A stretch of DNA of 64,000 nucleotides from Caulobacteraceae bacterium (GCA_030446805.1 JAUJMO010000001.1:251580-315579), one strand, 5' to 3'; shown: positions 9,196-22,068, numbered from the stretch's first letter. Notes: generated by a model not told the origin, from the sequence alone. Translations and numbers: made by a program.

Positions 9196-10713
9196 ATGAG
9201 CTTGCAAGTCGTCGACAAATCCAGCGAGGGCCTGAGCCGCGTAATCGGCGTCACCGTTCCCACCGCCGACCTCACCACCAAGCTCGACGCCAAGATCCAG
9301 GAAATGGCGCCGCAGATGCGGCTCAAGGGCTTCCGCCCCGGCAAGGTGCCGCCCGCTCACGTGCGCCGAATGTTCGGCCGGGACCTGATGCGCGAAATCG
9401 TTCAGGACGCGCTCAAGGAAGGCAGCGAACAGGCGCTCAGCGGCGCCAACCTCCGCGCCGCTTCCTCCCCCGAGCTGAAAATGACCTCCGACGTCGAGAA
9501 GGTCGCCGCCGGCCAGGAAGACCTCGCCTTCGAGATCGAGCTGGAGGTGATGCCCGACTTCACCCCCATCGACGTGTCGTCGCTCCAGCTGACCCGTCCG
9601 GTCTATCAGCCGTCGGACGAGGACGTCGAGGCCGAGCTCAGGACCCTGGCGGAGCAGAGCCGCACCTACGCCGACCGGGCGCCAGGCGAACCGGCCCAGG
9701 ACGGCGACCAGCTCACCATCGACTTCGTCGGCCGGGTGGGCGGGGAAACCTTCGAGGGCGGCGCCGCGGAGGGCATGGAGCTGACCCTGGGCTCCGGCCG
9801 CTTCATCCCGGGTTTCGAGGAGCAGCTGGTGGGCGCGCAGGTTGGCGAGACCCGCACGCTGAGCGTCACCTTCCCCGAGCAGTACCAGGCCGCCCACCTC
9901 GCGGGCAAAGCCGCCGAATTCGAGACCACGGTCAAGGCCGTCCGCGCGCCGCAGGAGGCGGCCGTCGACGAGGCCTTGGCGGAGCGTCTGGGCCTGGGGA
10001 CGCTGGACGCCTTGCGCGACGCCATCCGCAAGAATCTGTCGGATCAATACGGCGCCGCCAGCCGCTTCAAGCTGAAGCGCGCGCTGCTGGACGCGCTGGA
10101 CAAAGCCCATGACTTCCCCCTCCCGCCGCGCATGGTCGAACAGGAGTTCGACAGCATCTGGCGCCAGGTGAAGGGCGACCTTGAGCAAGGCTCGCTGAGC
10201 GAGGAGGATCAGGGCAAGGACGAGGAGACCCTGAAGGCCGAATACCGCCGCATCGCCGAACGCCGCGTTCGGCTGGGCCTGGTGTTGGCGGAGCTGGGCA
10301 GGGCCGAGAACGTTCAGGTCTCGGACGCCGAGCTGCAGAACGCCATCATGGCCGAAGCCCGCAACTACCCGGGCCAGGAGCGCCAGGTGTTCGACTTCTA
10401 TCGCCAGAACCCCCAGGCGAGCGCCCAACTCCGCGCCCCTGTCTACGAGGAGAAGGTGGTCGAGCTCCTGTTCAACAAGGCCCAGGTCACCGACCAGCCG
10501 GTCTCGAAGGAAGCGCTCAGCGCGGACGACGACCTGCCGGAAGGCTATGGCGATGCGGGCGAAAGCCCCGCCGGGGGCGATGCGGGCGCAAGCGCCGCGG
10601 ACCCCGCCGAATCCACGAGCGACACCGGCGAGAGCACCGGGGAGCCCGCGTCCGAGTCGCCAGCTGCTCCGGCCAAGAAGCCCCGGGCCAGAAAGGCCAG
10701 GACGGAGGGCTGA
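9196..10713 (+). CDS. tig: Trigger factor, ribosome-associated chaperone
   Basis: A 505-residue chaperone that meets nascent chains at the ribosome exit. The N-terminal ribosome-binding domain has the signature GFRPGKVPPAHVRR (near 45-60). The FKBP-type prolyl isomerase domain lies around 155-245 (DGDQLTIDFVGR, GRFIPGFEEQLVG), and a long helical C-terminal arm follows. After about residue 445 comes a low-complexity tail rich in Gly, Ala, Ser and Glu ending in a Lys/Arg cluster; tails like this are common in alphaproteobacteria. It heads the tig - clpP - clpX - lon - hup neighbourhood, here interrupted by the KaiC-like pair on the other strand. Confidence 0.97.
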   Translation: MSLQVVDKSSEGLSRVIGVTVPTADLTTKLDAKIQEMAPQMRLKGFRPGKVPPAHVRRMFGRDLMREIVQDALKEGSEQALSGANLRAASSPELKMTSDVEKVAAGQEDLAFEIELEVMPDFTPIDVSSLQLTRPVYQPSDEDVEAELRTLAEQSRTYADRAPGEPAQDGDQLTIDFVGRVGGETFEGGAAEGMELTLGSGRFIPGFEEQLVGAQVGETRTLSVTFPEQYQAAHLAGKAAEFETTVKAVRAPQEAAVDEALAERLGLGTLDALRDAIRKNLSDQYGAASRFKLKRALLDALDKAHDFPLPPRMVEQEFDSIWRQVKGDLEQGSLSEEDQGKDEETLKAEYRRIAERRVRLGLVLAELGRAENVQVSDAELQNAIMAEARNYPGQERQVFDFYRQNPQASAQLRAPVYEEKVVELLFNKAQVTDQPVSKEALSADDDLPEGYGDAGESPAGGDAGASAADPAESTSDTGESTGEPASESPAAPAKKPRARKARTEG

Positions 10714-10731
10714 GGCCGGGCGGCCGCCCGC

Positions 10732-12438
10732 TCAGGCGTGGGCGGCCCCGTTCGGGGGCGCGGTCGCGACGGCGGCGACGGCGGCGGCCACCTTGCTGGC
10801 CAGTTCGTGATCCACGAAGGGCTTGCGGATCACCCGATCCTCCCCGGCCTCCACGAGGGCTTCCGCGTCCGCGTAGCCGGTGGCGAACAGGACGGGGAGG
10901 TGAGGGCGGCGGGCCTTGATCTCGCGTGCGACCTCGCCGCCGTTCATGCCCGGCATGGCGAAGTCCAGCAGCACGAGCTGTACGCCGGGCTGACGCTCCA
11001 GCAGGTCCAGGGCCGCGCCGCCGCTGCCGGCCTCGACCACGCCGTAGCCCAGGTCGCGCAGCAACACCGCGGTGATCTCCCGCACGGCCTCGTCGTCGTC
11101 GACCACCAGCACGGTGAGATCCTCAGCCGCCTGGGCCGGCCGTCCGGCCGCCGCCCGCAGTTCCGTTGCAACATCGGCCGCCCGAGGCAGATACACGCGA
11201 ACGGAGGTGCCCACCCCGAGCTCCGTGTCGATGCGGACGCCGCCGCCCGACTGCTTGGCCAGCCCGAACACCTGGCTGAGGCCCAGCCCCGATCCCACGC
11301 CAACCGGCTTGGTGGTGAAGAAGGGTTCGAAAGCCTTGGTCAGCACCTCCTCCGTCATGCCCGATCCCGTGTCGCTGACCGACACCATCACATAGTCGCC
11401 GGCGGGCGGCTCCTCCGGGCGGCGGGGTTCGCCCAGGCGGACATTGGCCGTCTCCACCATCAGTCCCCCGCCGACCTCCATGGCGTGAGATGCGTTGATG
11501 GCCAGGTTCAGGATCACCAGCTCGATCTGGGTGGGATCGATCATGGCCGCCCACAGCGCGGGCTCCAGCCGGGTCTGCAGCCGCACGCTGCCGCCGATCG
11601 TGCTCTGCAGCAGATCCTGCATCCCGCTCACCGTATCGTTCAGGTCGACGGCCTTGGGCTCCAGCTTCTGGCGCCGCGAAAAGGCCAGGAGCTGGGCGGT
11701 CAGCTTGGCTCCGCGCTCGGCCGCCTGGTTCATCATGTCGAGGCGCCGCATCAGGGCCGGTTCCGACGCGGTGCGCTGGATCAGCCGCACATTGCCCAGC
11801 ACCACCGTCAGCAGATTGTTGAAATCGTGCGCCACGCCCGAGGTCAGCTGGCCTACGGCCTCCAATCGCTGGGATTGCCGCAGGGCGGATTCGACCCGCT
11901 CCCGTTCGGCGATCTGCGTCGCCAGTTGCCGGTTGGCGGAGGCCAGTTCGCCCGTGCGCTCCTCCACCCGGCGCTCCAGCAGGGCTTCAGCCAGGCGGAT
12001 CTCCTCCATCCGCTCACGCGCTTCGTATTGCCGCCGTCGGCCTCGCAGGGCGGTCTGCAGTTGGCTGACCAGGGTGGTGGGGTGGAAGGGCCGCTCCAGG
12101 AAGCTCACATTGCCCAGCACGGTCGACAGCCGCCCTGCGCCGGGGGTTCGCTCCGGTCCGGCGCCCTTGTGGGCGAGGAGCACGAAGGGGAAGTCCGACC
12201 AGGCTGGCTGCTCAGCGATCCAGCGGGCCAGGGCGGCCAGATCCGCGTTGTGCAAGGCCTCCTCGACCACCACGGCCGCCGCCGCCCCCGCTTCCATATC
12301 CCGCAGCAGGCAGGGCAGGTCCGCGCAGACCCGCGTCGGCAATCCGGCCTGCTGGAGGATGCTTGCGGCGACCAGGGCGTCCCGGCCCAGGGGGGCCAGG
12401 ATCAAGACAGGATCGGTCGTAAGGGCGTCCCCACTCAT
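10732..12438 (-). CDS. Hybrid sensor histidine kinase paired with a KaiC-like ATPase
   Basis: 568 residues, soluble, no membrane segment. Residues 1-125 form a degenerate receiver-like fold lacking a clear acceptor Asp (VLILAPLGR, LLAHKGAG, FLERPFHP). A coiled coil follows (about 125-190, ending ERERVESALRQSQRLEAVG), then HisKA with phosphoacceptor His204 (GVAHDFNNLL), HATPase (NLAINASHAM; GSGLGLSQVFG) and a C-terminal receiver with Asp492 (LLDFAMPG). Its ATG overlaps the TGA of the KaiC-like gene by 4 bases, so the two are co-translated. This supports a signalling pair in which the ATPase state feeds the kinase. Final output is unknown; the attached receiver suggests a phosphorelay. Confidence 0.9.
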   Translation of the reverse strand: MSGDALTTDPVLILAPLGRDALVAASILQQAGLPTRVCADLPCLLRDMEAGAAAAVVVEEALHNADLAALARWIAEQPAWSDFPFVLLAHKGAGPERTPGAGRLSTVLGNVSFLERPFHPTTLVSQLQTALRGRRRQYEARERMEEIRLAEALLERRVEERTGELASANRQLATQIAERERVESALRQSQRLEAVGQLTSGVAHDFNNLLTVVLGNVRLIQRTASEPALMRRLDMMNQAAERGAKLTAQLLAFSRRQKLEPKAVDLNDTVSGMQDLLQSTIGGSVRLQTRLEPALWAAMIDPTQIELVILNLAINASHAMEVGGGLMVETANVRLGEPRRPEEPPAGDYVMVSVSDTGSGMTEEVLTKAFEPFFTTKPVGVGSGLGLSQVFGLAKQSGGGVRIDTELGVGTSVRVYLPRAADVATELRAAAGRPAQAAEDLTVLVVDDDEAVREITAVLLRDLGYGVVEAGSGGAALDLLERQPGVQLVLLDFAMPGMNGGEVAREIKARRPHLPVLFATGYADAEALVEAGEDRVIRKPFVDHELASKVAAAVAAVATAPPNGAAHA

Positions 12439-13931
12439 GCGGAGGGTTCGCCCAACAGCCCCGAGCCTTGCCCAACGAAGTTGGGGACGCCGCGCAGCAC
12501 GCCCTGGAACCCGGTCAAGGGCTCGCCGAGCTTCAGCCCCTCGCCGGTGATGGTGTACTCGCGGATGGTCTTTTCGTGCGGCCCCGCACGCTTCTTGATC
12601 ACCGACACCGCCCGGCGCACCTCGCCCAGCGCCTCGAAATACCGCAGCAGCACCACCGTATCGGCGAGATAGGTCACGTCCACCGGCGCCTTCATGTCGC
12701 CCACCAGCCCGTGCTGCGCCACCGTCAGGAAGGTCGTAGCTCCCCGCCGGTTCAGATACTGCAGCAACTCGTGCATGTGCAGGATCAGGAACTGCTCCTC
12801 GGGCATGGAGGCCTGGTAGCCGTTGAGGCTGTCCATCACGACCGTCCGGATGCCCTGATCGTCTACGCAGCGTCGCACCTTGGAGCTGAATTCGCCGGGA
12901 GACATCTCCGCCGCGTCCACCTGGATGATGGCGAGCTGGCCGGCTTCGGCCATGGCTTCAATGTCCATGCCCAGCCCGCGCATGCGGTCGTACAACAGGC
13001 CCAGTTCTTCGTCGAAGATGAACAAGGCCGCCTTCTCGCCCCGCTGCACGGCAGAGACCGCGAACTGCATGGCGAACAGCGACTTGCCCGTGCCGGCCGG
13101 TCCGAGGATCAGCGCGCTGGATCCCCGCTCGATCCCGCCGCCCAGCACGGAGTCCAGCCCGGCGATCCCGCTCGGCAGCGCAGTCCGGTCGAAGCGCGTA
13201 CGGTGCTCGAAGGCCACCAGCCGCGGATGCACCTCGATCCCGCCGGTCTGGATGGTGAAGTCGTGGTAGCCGCCGCGGAACTTGCGACCGCGATATTTCA
13301 CGATGCGCACCCGTCGCCGCTCCGCTCCGTATTCGGGAGCCAGCTCCTCCAGGCGGATCACGCCGTGCGCCACGCTGTGCACCGTCTTGTCCAAGGCCTC
13401 GGTGGTCAGGTCGTCCAGCAGGAGCACCGTGGCGCCATGCTTGGCGAAATAGTGCTTGAGCGCCAGCACCTGCCGCCGGTAGCGCAAGGAGCTCTGCGCG
13501 AGCAGCCGGATCTCCGAAAGGCTGTCCACCACGACCCTTTGCGGGTTTAGCCGCTCGAAGGCTTCGAAGATCATCCGCGTGGTTTCGCCCAGCTCCAGGT
13601 CCGACGAATAGAGCAGGCTCTGCTGCTGCTGCTCGTCCAGCAGGCTCTCAGGCGGCACAAGCTCGAAGATCTCCATGCCTTCCAGCTCCCAGCCGTGAGA
13701 ACGGGAGCTCGCGCGCAGCTCGTGCTCGGTTTCGGACAGCGTGATGTAGAGCCCTCGCTCGCCGCGTTCGGCGCCCTCCATCAGAAAGCTCAGAGCCGTC
13801 GTGGTCTTTCCGGTGCCCGGGCTGCCTTCGAGCAGATAGACCCGGTCCCGCTCCAGCCCGCCCGCCAGGATGTCGTCCAACCCGGAGATGCCCGTGGCGG
13901 CCTGACCCTTCCAGGACCCTTCAGTCGCCAT
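12435..13931 (-). CDS. KaiC-like double-domain RecA-fold ATPase
   Basis: 498 residues with two RecA-like halves, as in cyanobacterial KaiC. Walker A motifs are GSPGTGKTT (near 37) and GPAGTGKSL (near 278); Walker B-like strands are RVVVDSLSEIR and TVVMDSLNGY. The C-terminal half keeps the KaiC signature DTVVLLRYFE, but the two phosphorylation positions (Ser-Thr in cyanobacteria) read Thr420-Tyr421, so the cyanobacterial phosphocycle need not apply. No kaiA or kaiB is in the window. A 4-base overlap ties it to a hybrid histidine kinase. It is better viewed as a KaiC-family signalling ATPase than a proven clock protein. Confidence 0.9.
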   Translation of the reverse strand: MATEGSWKGQAATGISGLDDILAGGLERDRVYLLEGSPGTGKTTTALSFLMEGAERGERGLYITLSETEHELRASSRSHGWELEGMEIFELVPPESLLDEQQQQSLLYSSDLELGETTRMIFEAFERLNPQRVVVDSLSEIRLLAQSSLRYRRQVLALKHYFAKHGATVLLLDDLTTEALDKTVHSVAHGVIRLEELAPEYGAERRRVRIVKYRGRKFRGGYHDFTIQTGGIEVHPRLVAFEHRTRFDRTALPSGIAGLDSVLGGGIERGSSALILGPAGTGKSLFAMQFAVSAVQRGEKAALFIFDEELGLLYDRMRGLGMDIEAMAEAGQLAIIQVDAAEMSPGEFSSKVRRCVDDQGIRTVVMDSLNGYQASMPEEQFLILHMHELLQYLNRRGATTFLTVAQHGLVGDMKAPVDVTYLADTVVLLRYFEALGEVRRAVSVIKKRAGPHEKTIREYTITGEGLKLGEPLTGFQGVLRGVPNFVGQGSGLLGEPSA

Positions 13932-14088
13932 GGTTCGCCCTTATGCCTACCCGACATTAGCGGGCTCCGGCGCGCCGCACCACAGCGGCGTTCACGCCTT
14001 GTAAGGCAAAGACGGCGACCTGATATCGGAGCAAAGGCGGCTCGGGCTATGCTCCCGGGCGGCGAATCATCGAAAACAGGTGCCCCCA

Positions 14089-14769
14089 ATGCGTGATCCG
14101 CAAGACGTTATCCGCGGCGTCCACGAACAGGCCTACGACTACGGCCTGGTTCCCCAGGCCCAGGGCCTGGTGCCCATGGTGGTGGAGCAGTCCTCGCGGG
14201 GCGAGCGCGCCTTTGACATCTTCTCCCGCCTGCTGCGCGAGCGGATCATCTTCGTGACGGGCCCCATCGAAGACGGCATGAGCAGCCTGATCCAGGCTCA
14301 GCTTCTCTTTCTCGAGTCGGAGAACCCGAAGAAGGAGATCGCCATGTACATCAACAGCCCGGGGGGCATCGTCACCTCCGGCCTGGCGATCTATGACACC
14401 ATGCAGTACATTCGTTCGCCGGTTTCGACCGTGTGCACGGGCATGGCGGCCTCCATGGGCTCCTTCCTGCTGATGGCCGGGGAGAAGGGTCAGCGCATCG
14501 CGCTCCCCAACGCCCGCATCATGGTGCACCAGCCTTCCGGCGGTTTCCGCGGCCAGGCCTCGGACATCCAGCGGCACGCCGAAGACATCATCGCCACCAA
14601 GCGCCGGCTCAACGAGCTCTACGCCAAACACACCGGCCAGCCCGTCGAAGTCGTGGAGAACACTCTGGACCGCGATCACTTCATGAGCGCCGAAGATGCG
14701 CGCGCCTGGGGGCTGGTCGACCATGTCTATGAAAGGCGCGACGCCACGGACGAAGGCGCGGGGGCTTGA
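14089..14769 (+). CDS. clpP: ATP-dependent Clp protease proteolytic subunit
   Basis: A 226-residue serine protease that forms the tetradecameric chamber fed by ClpX. The catalytic triad is Ser122 (GMAASMGS), His147 (MVHQPSGG) and Asp196 (LDRDHF), with the same spacing as E. coli. The N-terminus carries about 15-20 residues more than the usual start before LVPMVVEQ, plausibly a short propeptide. The ATG at 14089 is preferred over a GTG at 14080, though the Shine-Dalgarno is weak for both. clpX follows after 139 bp. Confidence 0.97.
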   Translation: MRDPQDVIRGVHEQAYDYGLVPQAQGLVPMVVEQSSRGERAFDIFSRLLRERIIFVTGPIEDGMSSLIQAQLLFLESENPKKEIAMYINSPGGIVTSGLAIYDTMQYIRSPVSTVCTGMAASMGSFLLMAGEKGQRIALPNARIMVHQPSGGFRGQASDIQRHAEDIIATKRRLNELYAKHTGQPVEVVENTLDRDHFMSAEDARAWGLVDHVYERRDATDEGAGA

Positions 14770-14908
14770 CCTTCAGCGACACGGCGGAGCTTGCTCCGGG
14801 CGATCTTTCGGCCGATTGTCACTCTTTAGACACCTCCCGGGGCGCATCCTACGTCAGGAGCGCTCCAGCGTCGGCCCAGGCCGCCGCCCGTGAAGTGAGA
14901 AACGACCA

Positions 14909-16165
<1,257 letters not shown>

Positions 16166-16193
16166 CGCTCTCGCTGATCAAGCTGCGATATGG

Positions 16194-16226
16194 AAACGGC
16201 GGGGGATCGCTCCCCCGCCGTTTCGC
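16194..16226. terminator. Bidirectional rho-independent terminator after clpX
   Basis: A perfect 13-bp stem (16194-16206 with 16211-16223) around a TCGC loop. One arm starts with AAA and the other ends with TTT, so it can work on both strands. It lies between the convergent clpX and DUF4142 genes. Confidence 0.85.
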
Positions 16227-16247
16227 TGTCCAGGGTCCGCGTGCGGC

Positions 16248-16748
16248 CTACATGGCCGCGAGCATGCGCTGGGCTTCCTCCAGATGCTGCTGCACAAACG
16301 GCACGGCCGCGCCCGCGGCCGTGCGCAGGCTGGGCGTGTCGCCGCCCGCGGCGTAGTTCTGGTGCAGGGCGAGCGCCTCGACGTGCGCCGGCACCTGTTG
16401 CGCGAAATAGACCCGGTCGAACCGATCCGCGGGCGCCGCCTCGATGGTCCGGAGCATGGCCGCGTGGCGCGGAATCAGCACGGGCGGGGGCGGGGTCATG
16501 CCGGCCTCCTGCGCGGCCGCCATGAGCGTGGCGCTGGTCTGGGTGTGGTGGTCGATCAGCATCTGCGCATAGCGCCGGGTTTCCGGGTTCTGCGACATGC
16601 GCAGAGCCGCTTGGCTGGACTGGATCTCGAACTGATCGCTGGAGCCCGCCATCGCGGCGTAGGGCATGGCGGTGCGCGGCGTGGGCGCCAGGCTGGCGCA
16701 GGCGGCCAGCGCAACCGCCGCGCCGCCCATCGTTAGAAGGTGTCTCAT
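16248..16748 (-). CDS. DUF4142 family lipoprotein
   Basis: 166 residues. A lipoprotein signal (LAACAS) precedes a helical, ferritin-like DUF4142 domain with the typical segments SSDQFEIQSSQAAL, YAQMLIDHHTQTS and PFVQQHLEEAQRM. Family members are periplasmic or outer-membrane proteins induced by stress in several alphaproteobacteria; their biochemical role is unknown. It converges on clpX with the terminator between them. The start ATG at 16748 lies directly before the signal peptide. Confidence 0.8.
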   Translation of the reverse strand: MRHLLTMGGAAVALAACASLAPTPRTAMPYAAMAGSSDQFEIQSSQAALRMSQNPETRRYAQMLIDHHTQTSATLMAAAQEAGMTPPPPVLIPRHAAMLRTIEAAPADRFDRVYFAQQVPAHVEALALHQNYAAGGDTPSLRTAAGAAVPFVQQHLEEAQRMLAAM

Positions 16749-16894
16749 GGTGAAGCCTTTCTGCTGTTCGCTAGCAGAAAGCTCGGTTGCTGCTGTTGTT
16801 CCAAGTCGGTGAGCGAGCCTCTGTCAGCACCCCGACATAGAGCAGGCGAAACAGCGCAGGCTTCCGGTGTAGAGAGAACTTCCGCTCCTCCGCT

Positions 16895-17593
16895 TCAACC
16901 TGCGTCCGATCGTCTGGTCCTGTTCAGCAGCGCCGAGAAGGTTCGGCCGGCCAGGCGGAAATGGAACACGGCCCAGCTCACGATGCCCACGAACTTCAAT
17001 CCGTCCTCAACCGCGACCACACGGGTGTCGATGGAGTGGACCAGGACGTCCGTGCCCAGGCTCAGCCCGAAGAAGGCGAACGCCAGGAGGAGGAAGGCGC
17101 CCTCCGGCGGAAGCAGGGTCCGCCACTGCACCAGGGCGTAGCCGCCGCCGAGGGTCGCGTAGAACAGCAGCAACACCGTCTGCGACATTCCGAAGCCCGG
17201 CAACACCGATTCGTGCAGCATCAGGAGGTCGTCCAACGCGATCACCAGGCTGAGGGCGCCCGCGAGGCCCAGGGCGACGGCCGTCCGGGACGCCCGTCCC
17301 GTGGCCCACAGGGTCAGCCCCGAGAAGAGCCCCACCGCCGCCGTCAGGCACCAGACCACCACGCCCAGGTTCGACAGGAACCCCCAGTACACCTTGCAGC
17401 AATAGCCTGCGGCCTGCGCCGCCGCGATCACGTCCATGAACAACAGACGCGGCTCCACCCAGGGCTGGAGCGCCGCCGCCGCCGCCAGCGCCGCCGCGCC
17501 GGACACCGCTGCGCTAGACAGGAGCGTGGTCCAGTCCCGCCCGGCCGCGGGGCGCGCACGGCAGGGGAGGGGGAGAGCGGCCGCCATGGTCAT
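16895..17593 (-). CDS. Integral membrane protein of unknown function
   Basis: 232 residues with about six hydrophobic segments (near 25-45, 63-85, 95-115, 130-150, 165-185 and 195-215 in rough count). No domain is recognised. A polar pair ALDDLLMLHESVLP and a later VLVHSIDTR sit at membrane borders and could bind metal or a headgroup. The ATG at 17593 is chosen because GAGGA lies 7 nt upstream; a longer reading to 17728 would add a non-hydrophobic Arg/Gly-rich stretch running into the divergent gene's leader. It is divergent from the ATP-grasp gene. Confidence 0.65.
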   Translation of the reverse strand: MTMAAALPLPCRARPAAGRDWTTLLSSAAVSGAAALAAAAALQPWVEPRLLFMDVIAAAQAAGYCCKVYWGFLSNLGVVVWCLTAAVGLFSGLTLWATGRASRTAVALGLAGALSLVIALDDLLMLHESVLPGFGMSQTVLLLFYATLGGGYALVQWRTLLPPEGAFLLLAFAFFGLSLGTDVLVHSIDTRVVAVEDGLKFVGIVSWAVFHFRLAGRTFSALLNRTRRSDAG

Positions 17594-17702
17594 CGTCGGG
17601 TCCTCGGGCTGACCATCGCGGCCGTGCAAGCCGCATGCCCTTTTCCCCTCGGCGGTGTGGTCCGAAGCTTGCTGCACGCCTCTGGAGCGAAAGAGGTGTG
17701 TC

Positions 17703-18953
17703 ATGACCGGCGTACTGTTGATCGGCAATCTGCGCTCGTCCCTGCCCTTGGCCCGCGAGCTGCGCCGCGCCGGTCACGCGATCCACTGCGGCGTGGATCA
17801 GCCCGATCCCTACCTCCACACCTCCCGCTGGGTGGAGGGCTGGTTCCCGCACGATGAGGTGGACGGCCGTCCCGAGCCGATCCTGACCCAGGTGGAGCGC
17901 TACCTCGGCGAACATCCCGAGGTGACGGTGATCGCGCCCGTCAGCGACAACGCCGCCCGTCTGTTCTCCGCCAATCGCGAGCGGTTCGCCGGACGCGTGA
18001 CCCTGGCCGTCGCCAACCCGCGGGCGATGGCGGTGTGCACCGACAAGGCCGCCAGCTTCGAGCTCTGCGAGCGCCTGGGGGTTCCCATCGCGCCCCGCCG
18101 CATCGTCGAAGACCGGGCCGCGCTCCTGACCGCCCTGACCGACCTCGGCTTCCCCTGCGTGGTCAAGCCGGTGGATTCCTCGCAGTTCATCTTCGGTCGC
18201 AAGGCGCTGATCGTGCGGTCCTTAGCCGAGGCGACCCAGGCCGTCCCGCACTGGCCAGACCTCCACGACAGCCTTTGCGTCCAGCGCTACGTCGCCGGCC
18301 GTCGCCACGACGTCATCTTTGCGGCCTCCGGCGGCCGGCTGCTCGGGGCCGTGGACCTGGAGATCGTCCGCAGCGACAAGCTGGACGGCTCCGGCTATGC
18401 GGTGGAGACGCGCTCGGTCGAACCCGCCCCTTTCGTGCGCACGGCTCTGGCCGCCTTCGCCGACGCCTTGGACTACGACGGCGTCGGTGCGCTGCAGTTC
18501 ATGATCGACCCGGCCACGGGCGAGGCGACCTTCCTGGAGCTAAATCCGCGCTTGTCGGCCTGCTACCGCGCGGCGGAGGTCTGTGGACTCCCGCAGTCCC
18601 GCCTGCTGGTGGAGATCGCCCAGGGCCGGGCGCCCGAGCCCCCGGCCGACCCCTGGAGCCATGCCGTCGGTCGGCGCGTGGCCTGGATCAAGGGCGACCT
18701 GGCCGGCTTCAAGCGCGAACTCCGTGCCAGCCTTTTGTCACCGCCGGCCGCGGTCCGCTGGCTCCTGTGCATGGCGCGCGCGGCCTTCTATCGCCACCAC
18801 CTGACCTTTGATCCCCGCGACCCCGCCCCGACCTTCTGGCTCTACCTCCACCCCATCCTCTGCGCCCTGGGCCTTCGGCCCGGCGCCCGTCGCCGCTCGG
18901 GAAAGGCCGCCCCGCTGCCAAAGGCGTCGCCTTTCCAGGAAGCGCTGGCTTGA
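17703..18953 (+). CDS. ATP-grasp family ligase
   Basis: 416 residues. The order is a Rossmann-like pre-ATP-grasp domain (VLLIGNLRSSLPLAREL), then the ATP-grasp fold: the central lysine strand GFPCVVKPVDSSQ, CVQRYVAGRRHDV, the Mg-binding LQFMIDPATG and FLELNPRLSACY. This is the carbamoyl-phosphate-synthase/carnosine-synthase type of ATP-grasp protein, which joins a carboxylate to an amine or thiol. A C-terminal 70-residue extension is basic and partly hydrophobic (WLYLHPILCALGL) and could touch the membrane. AGAGG 6 nt before the ATG supports the start. There are no pathway neighbours, so the substrate is unknown. Confidence 0.82.
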   Translation: MTGVLLIGNLRSSLPLARELRRAGHAIHCGVDQPDPYLHTSRWVEGWFPHDEVDGRPEPILTQVERYLGEHPEVTVIAPVSDNAARLFSANRERFAGRVTLAVANPRAMAVCTDKAASFELCERLGVPIAPRRIVEDRAALLTALTDLGFPCVVKPVDSSQFIFGRKALIVRSLAEATQAVPHWPDLHDSLCVQRYVAGRRHDVIFAASGGRLLGAVDLEIVRSDKLDGSGYAVETRSVEPAPFVRTALAAFADALDYDGVGALQFMIDPATGEATFLELNPRLSACYRAAEVCGLPQSRLLVEIAQGRAPEPPADPWSHAVGRRVAWIKGDLAGFKRELRASLLSPPAAVRWLLCMARAAFYRHHLTFDPRDPAPTFWLYLHPILCALGLRPGARRRSGKAAPLPKASPFQEALA

Positions 18954-19172
18954 GCGCCGGCCGGGGAGAGTGATCAGCTACGACGCGGCGCCCGGGCCCA
19001 CCGTCTCGCTTGAACGCCGGGCCGAAGCGGCCACATACTCCCCACAACGATCCGTCGCGAAGCGCGGCGGAGCGGGGGCAGACGACCTGGGCGCCTTGCC
19101 CGGGAGCCGTGCTTCCGTCGGAGCCGGCCGTAGGCTGAAGGCTGCGGCAGGCTTCTTTAGGAGCAGACGTGA

Positions 19173-21590
<2,418 letters not shown>

Positions 21591-21599
21591 CGGCGAGGG

Positions 21600-21635
21600 G
21601 CGGCGCGGAGAGCGATCTCCGCGCCGCTTTGCTGT
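21600..21635 (+). terminator. Rho-independent terminator after lon
   Basis: A perfect 12-bp GC-rich stem (21600-21611 with 21616-21627), a GCGA tetraloop, then TTTGCTGTTT. It separates lon from the HU gene, so HU has its own promoter in 21636-21711. Confidence 0.85.
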
Positions 21636-21711
21636 TTACACGGCGGCACGCCCCATGCACGGATGCGCCCTTTCGCGGGGCGGGCGGAAGTTCAGGCAGG
21701 GGAGAAGGCCA

Positions 21712-21984
21712 GTGACCAAAGCCGAGTTGATCGCCGCCATCGCCGACAAGGCGGGCTTGAAACCCGACCAGGCCAAGACCGCTCTGGACGCCTTCATGAG
21801 CTGCGTCAGTGAGGCCCTGGGCAAGGGCGAGGATGTCCGGCTGGTCGGTTTCGGCACCTTCACCGCGATCACCAAACCCGCCCGCACGGGCCGCAATCCC
21901 CGCACGGGGCAAAGCGTCCTCCTTCCGGAACAGCGCGCCGTGAAGTTCCGCGTGGGCGAGGGTCTGAAGCAGGCGGTGGCCTAA
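21712..21984 (+). CDS. hup: DNA-binding protein HU
   Basis: A 90-residue nucleoid protein. It begins VTKAELIAAIADKAGL, keeps the flexible beta-arm with the proline (GRNPRTGQ), and ends in the helix EGLKQAVA. The start is GTG 21712 with GGGGAG upstream; longer in-frame starts add a non-homologous stretch overlapping the promoter region. It follows lon as in most proteobacteria. The tRNA-Val that hosts the downstream island begins 8 bp after its stop. Confidence 0.96.
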   Translation: MTKAELIAAIADKAGLKPDQAKTALDAFMSCVSEALGKGEDVRLVGFGTFTAITKPARTGRNPRTGQSVLLPEQRAVKFRVGEGLKQAVA

Positions 21985-21992
21985 ACCAGGAC

Positions 21993-22067
21993 GGGCGGCT
22001 AGCTCAGCGGTAGAGCGTCTCCTTTACACGGAGAGGGTCGGGGGTTCGATCCCCTCGCCGCCCACCA
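21993..22067 (+). tRNA. tRNA-Val(TAC), integration target of the downstream island
   Basis: 75 nt including CCA. Acceptor arms GGGCGGC/GCCGCCC pair perfectly, the D arm is AGCTCAGCGGTAGAGC, the anticodon stem TCTCC/GGAGA encloses TTTACAC (anticodon TAC), and the T arm carries TTCGATC. The gene is intact and should be functional. Its 3' half from the anticodon loop is duplicated twice downstream, which marks it as an attachment site. Confidence 0.97.
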
Positions 22068-22068
22068 T
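22022..22068 (+). repeat. 47-bp direct repeat copy 1 (attachment site inside tRNA-Val)
   Basis: Runs from the last base of the 5' anticodon stem, through the anticodon loop and T arm, to CCA plus one T. It is identical to 25980-26026. The anticodon-loop-to-3'-end layout is the classic target of tyrosine recombinases. Confidence 0.9.

Noticed and set aside
12435..13931. A complete circadian clock (kaiABC)
   Set aside because: Only a KaiC-family gene is present; no kaiA or kaiB, and the phosphosites differ.
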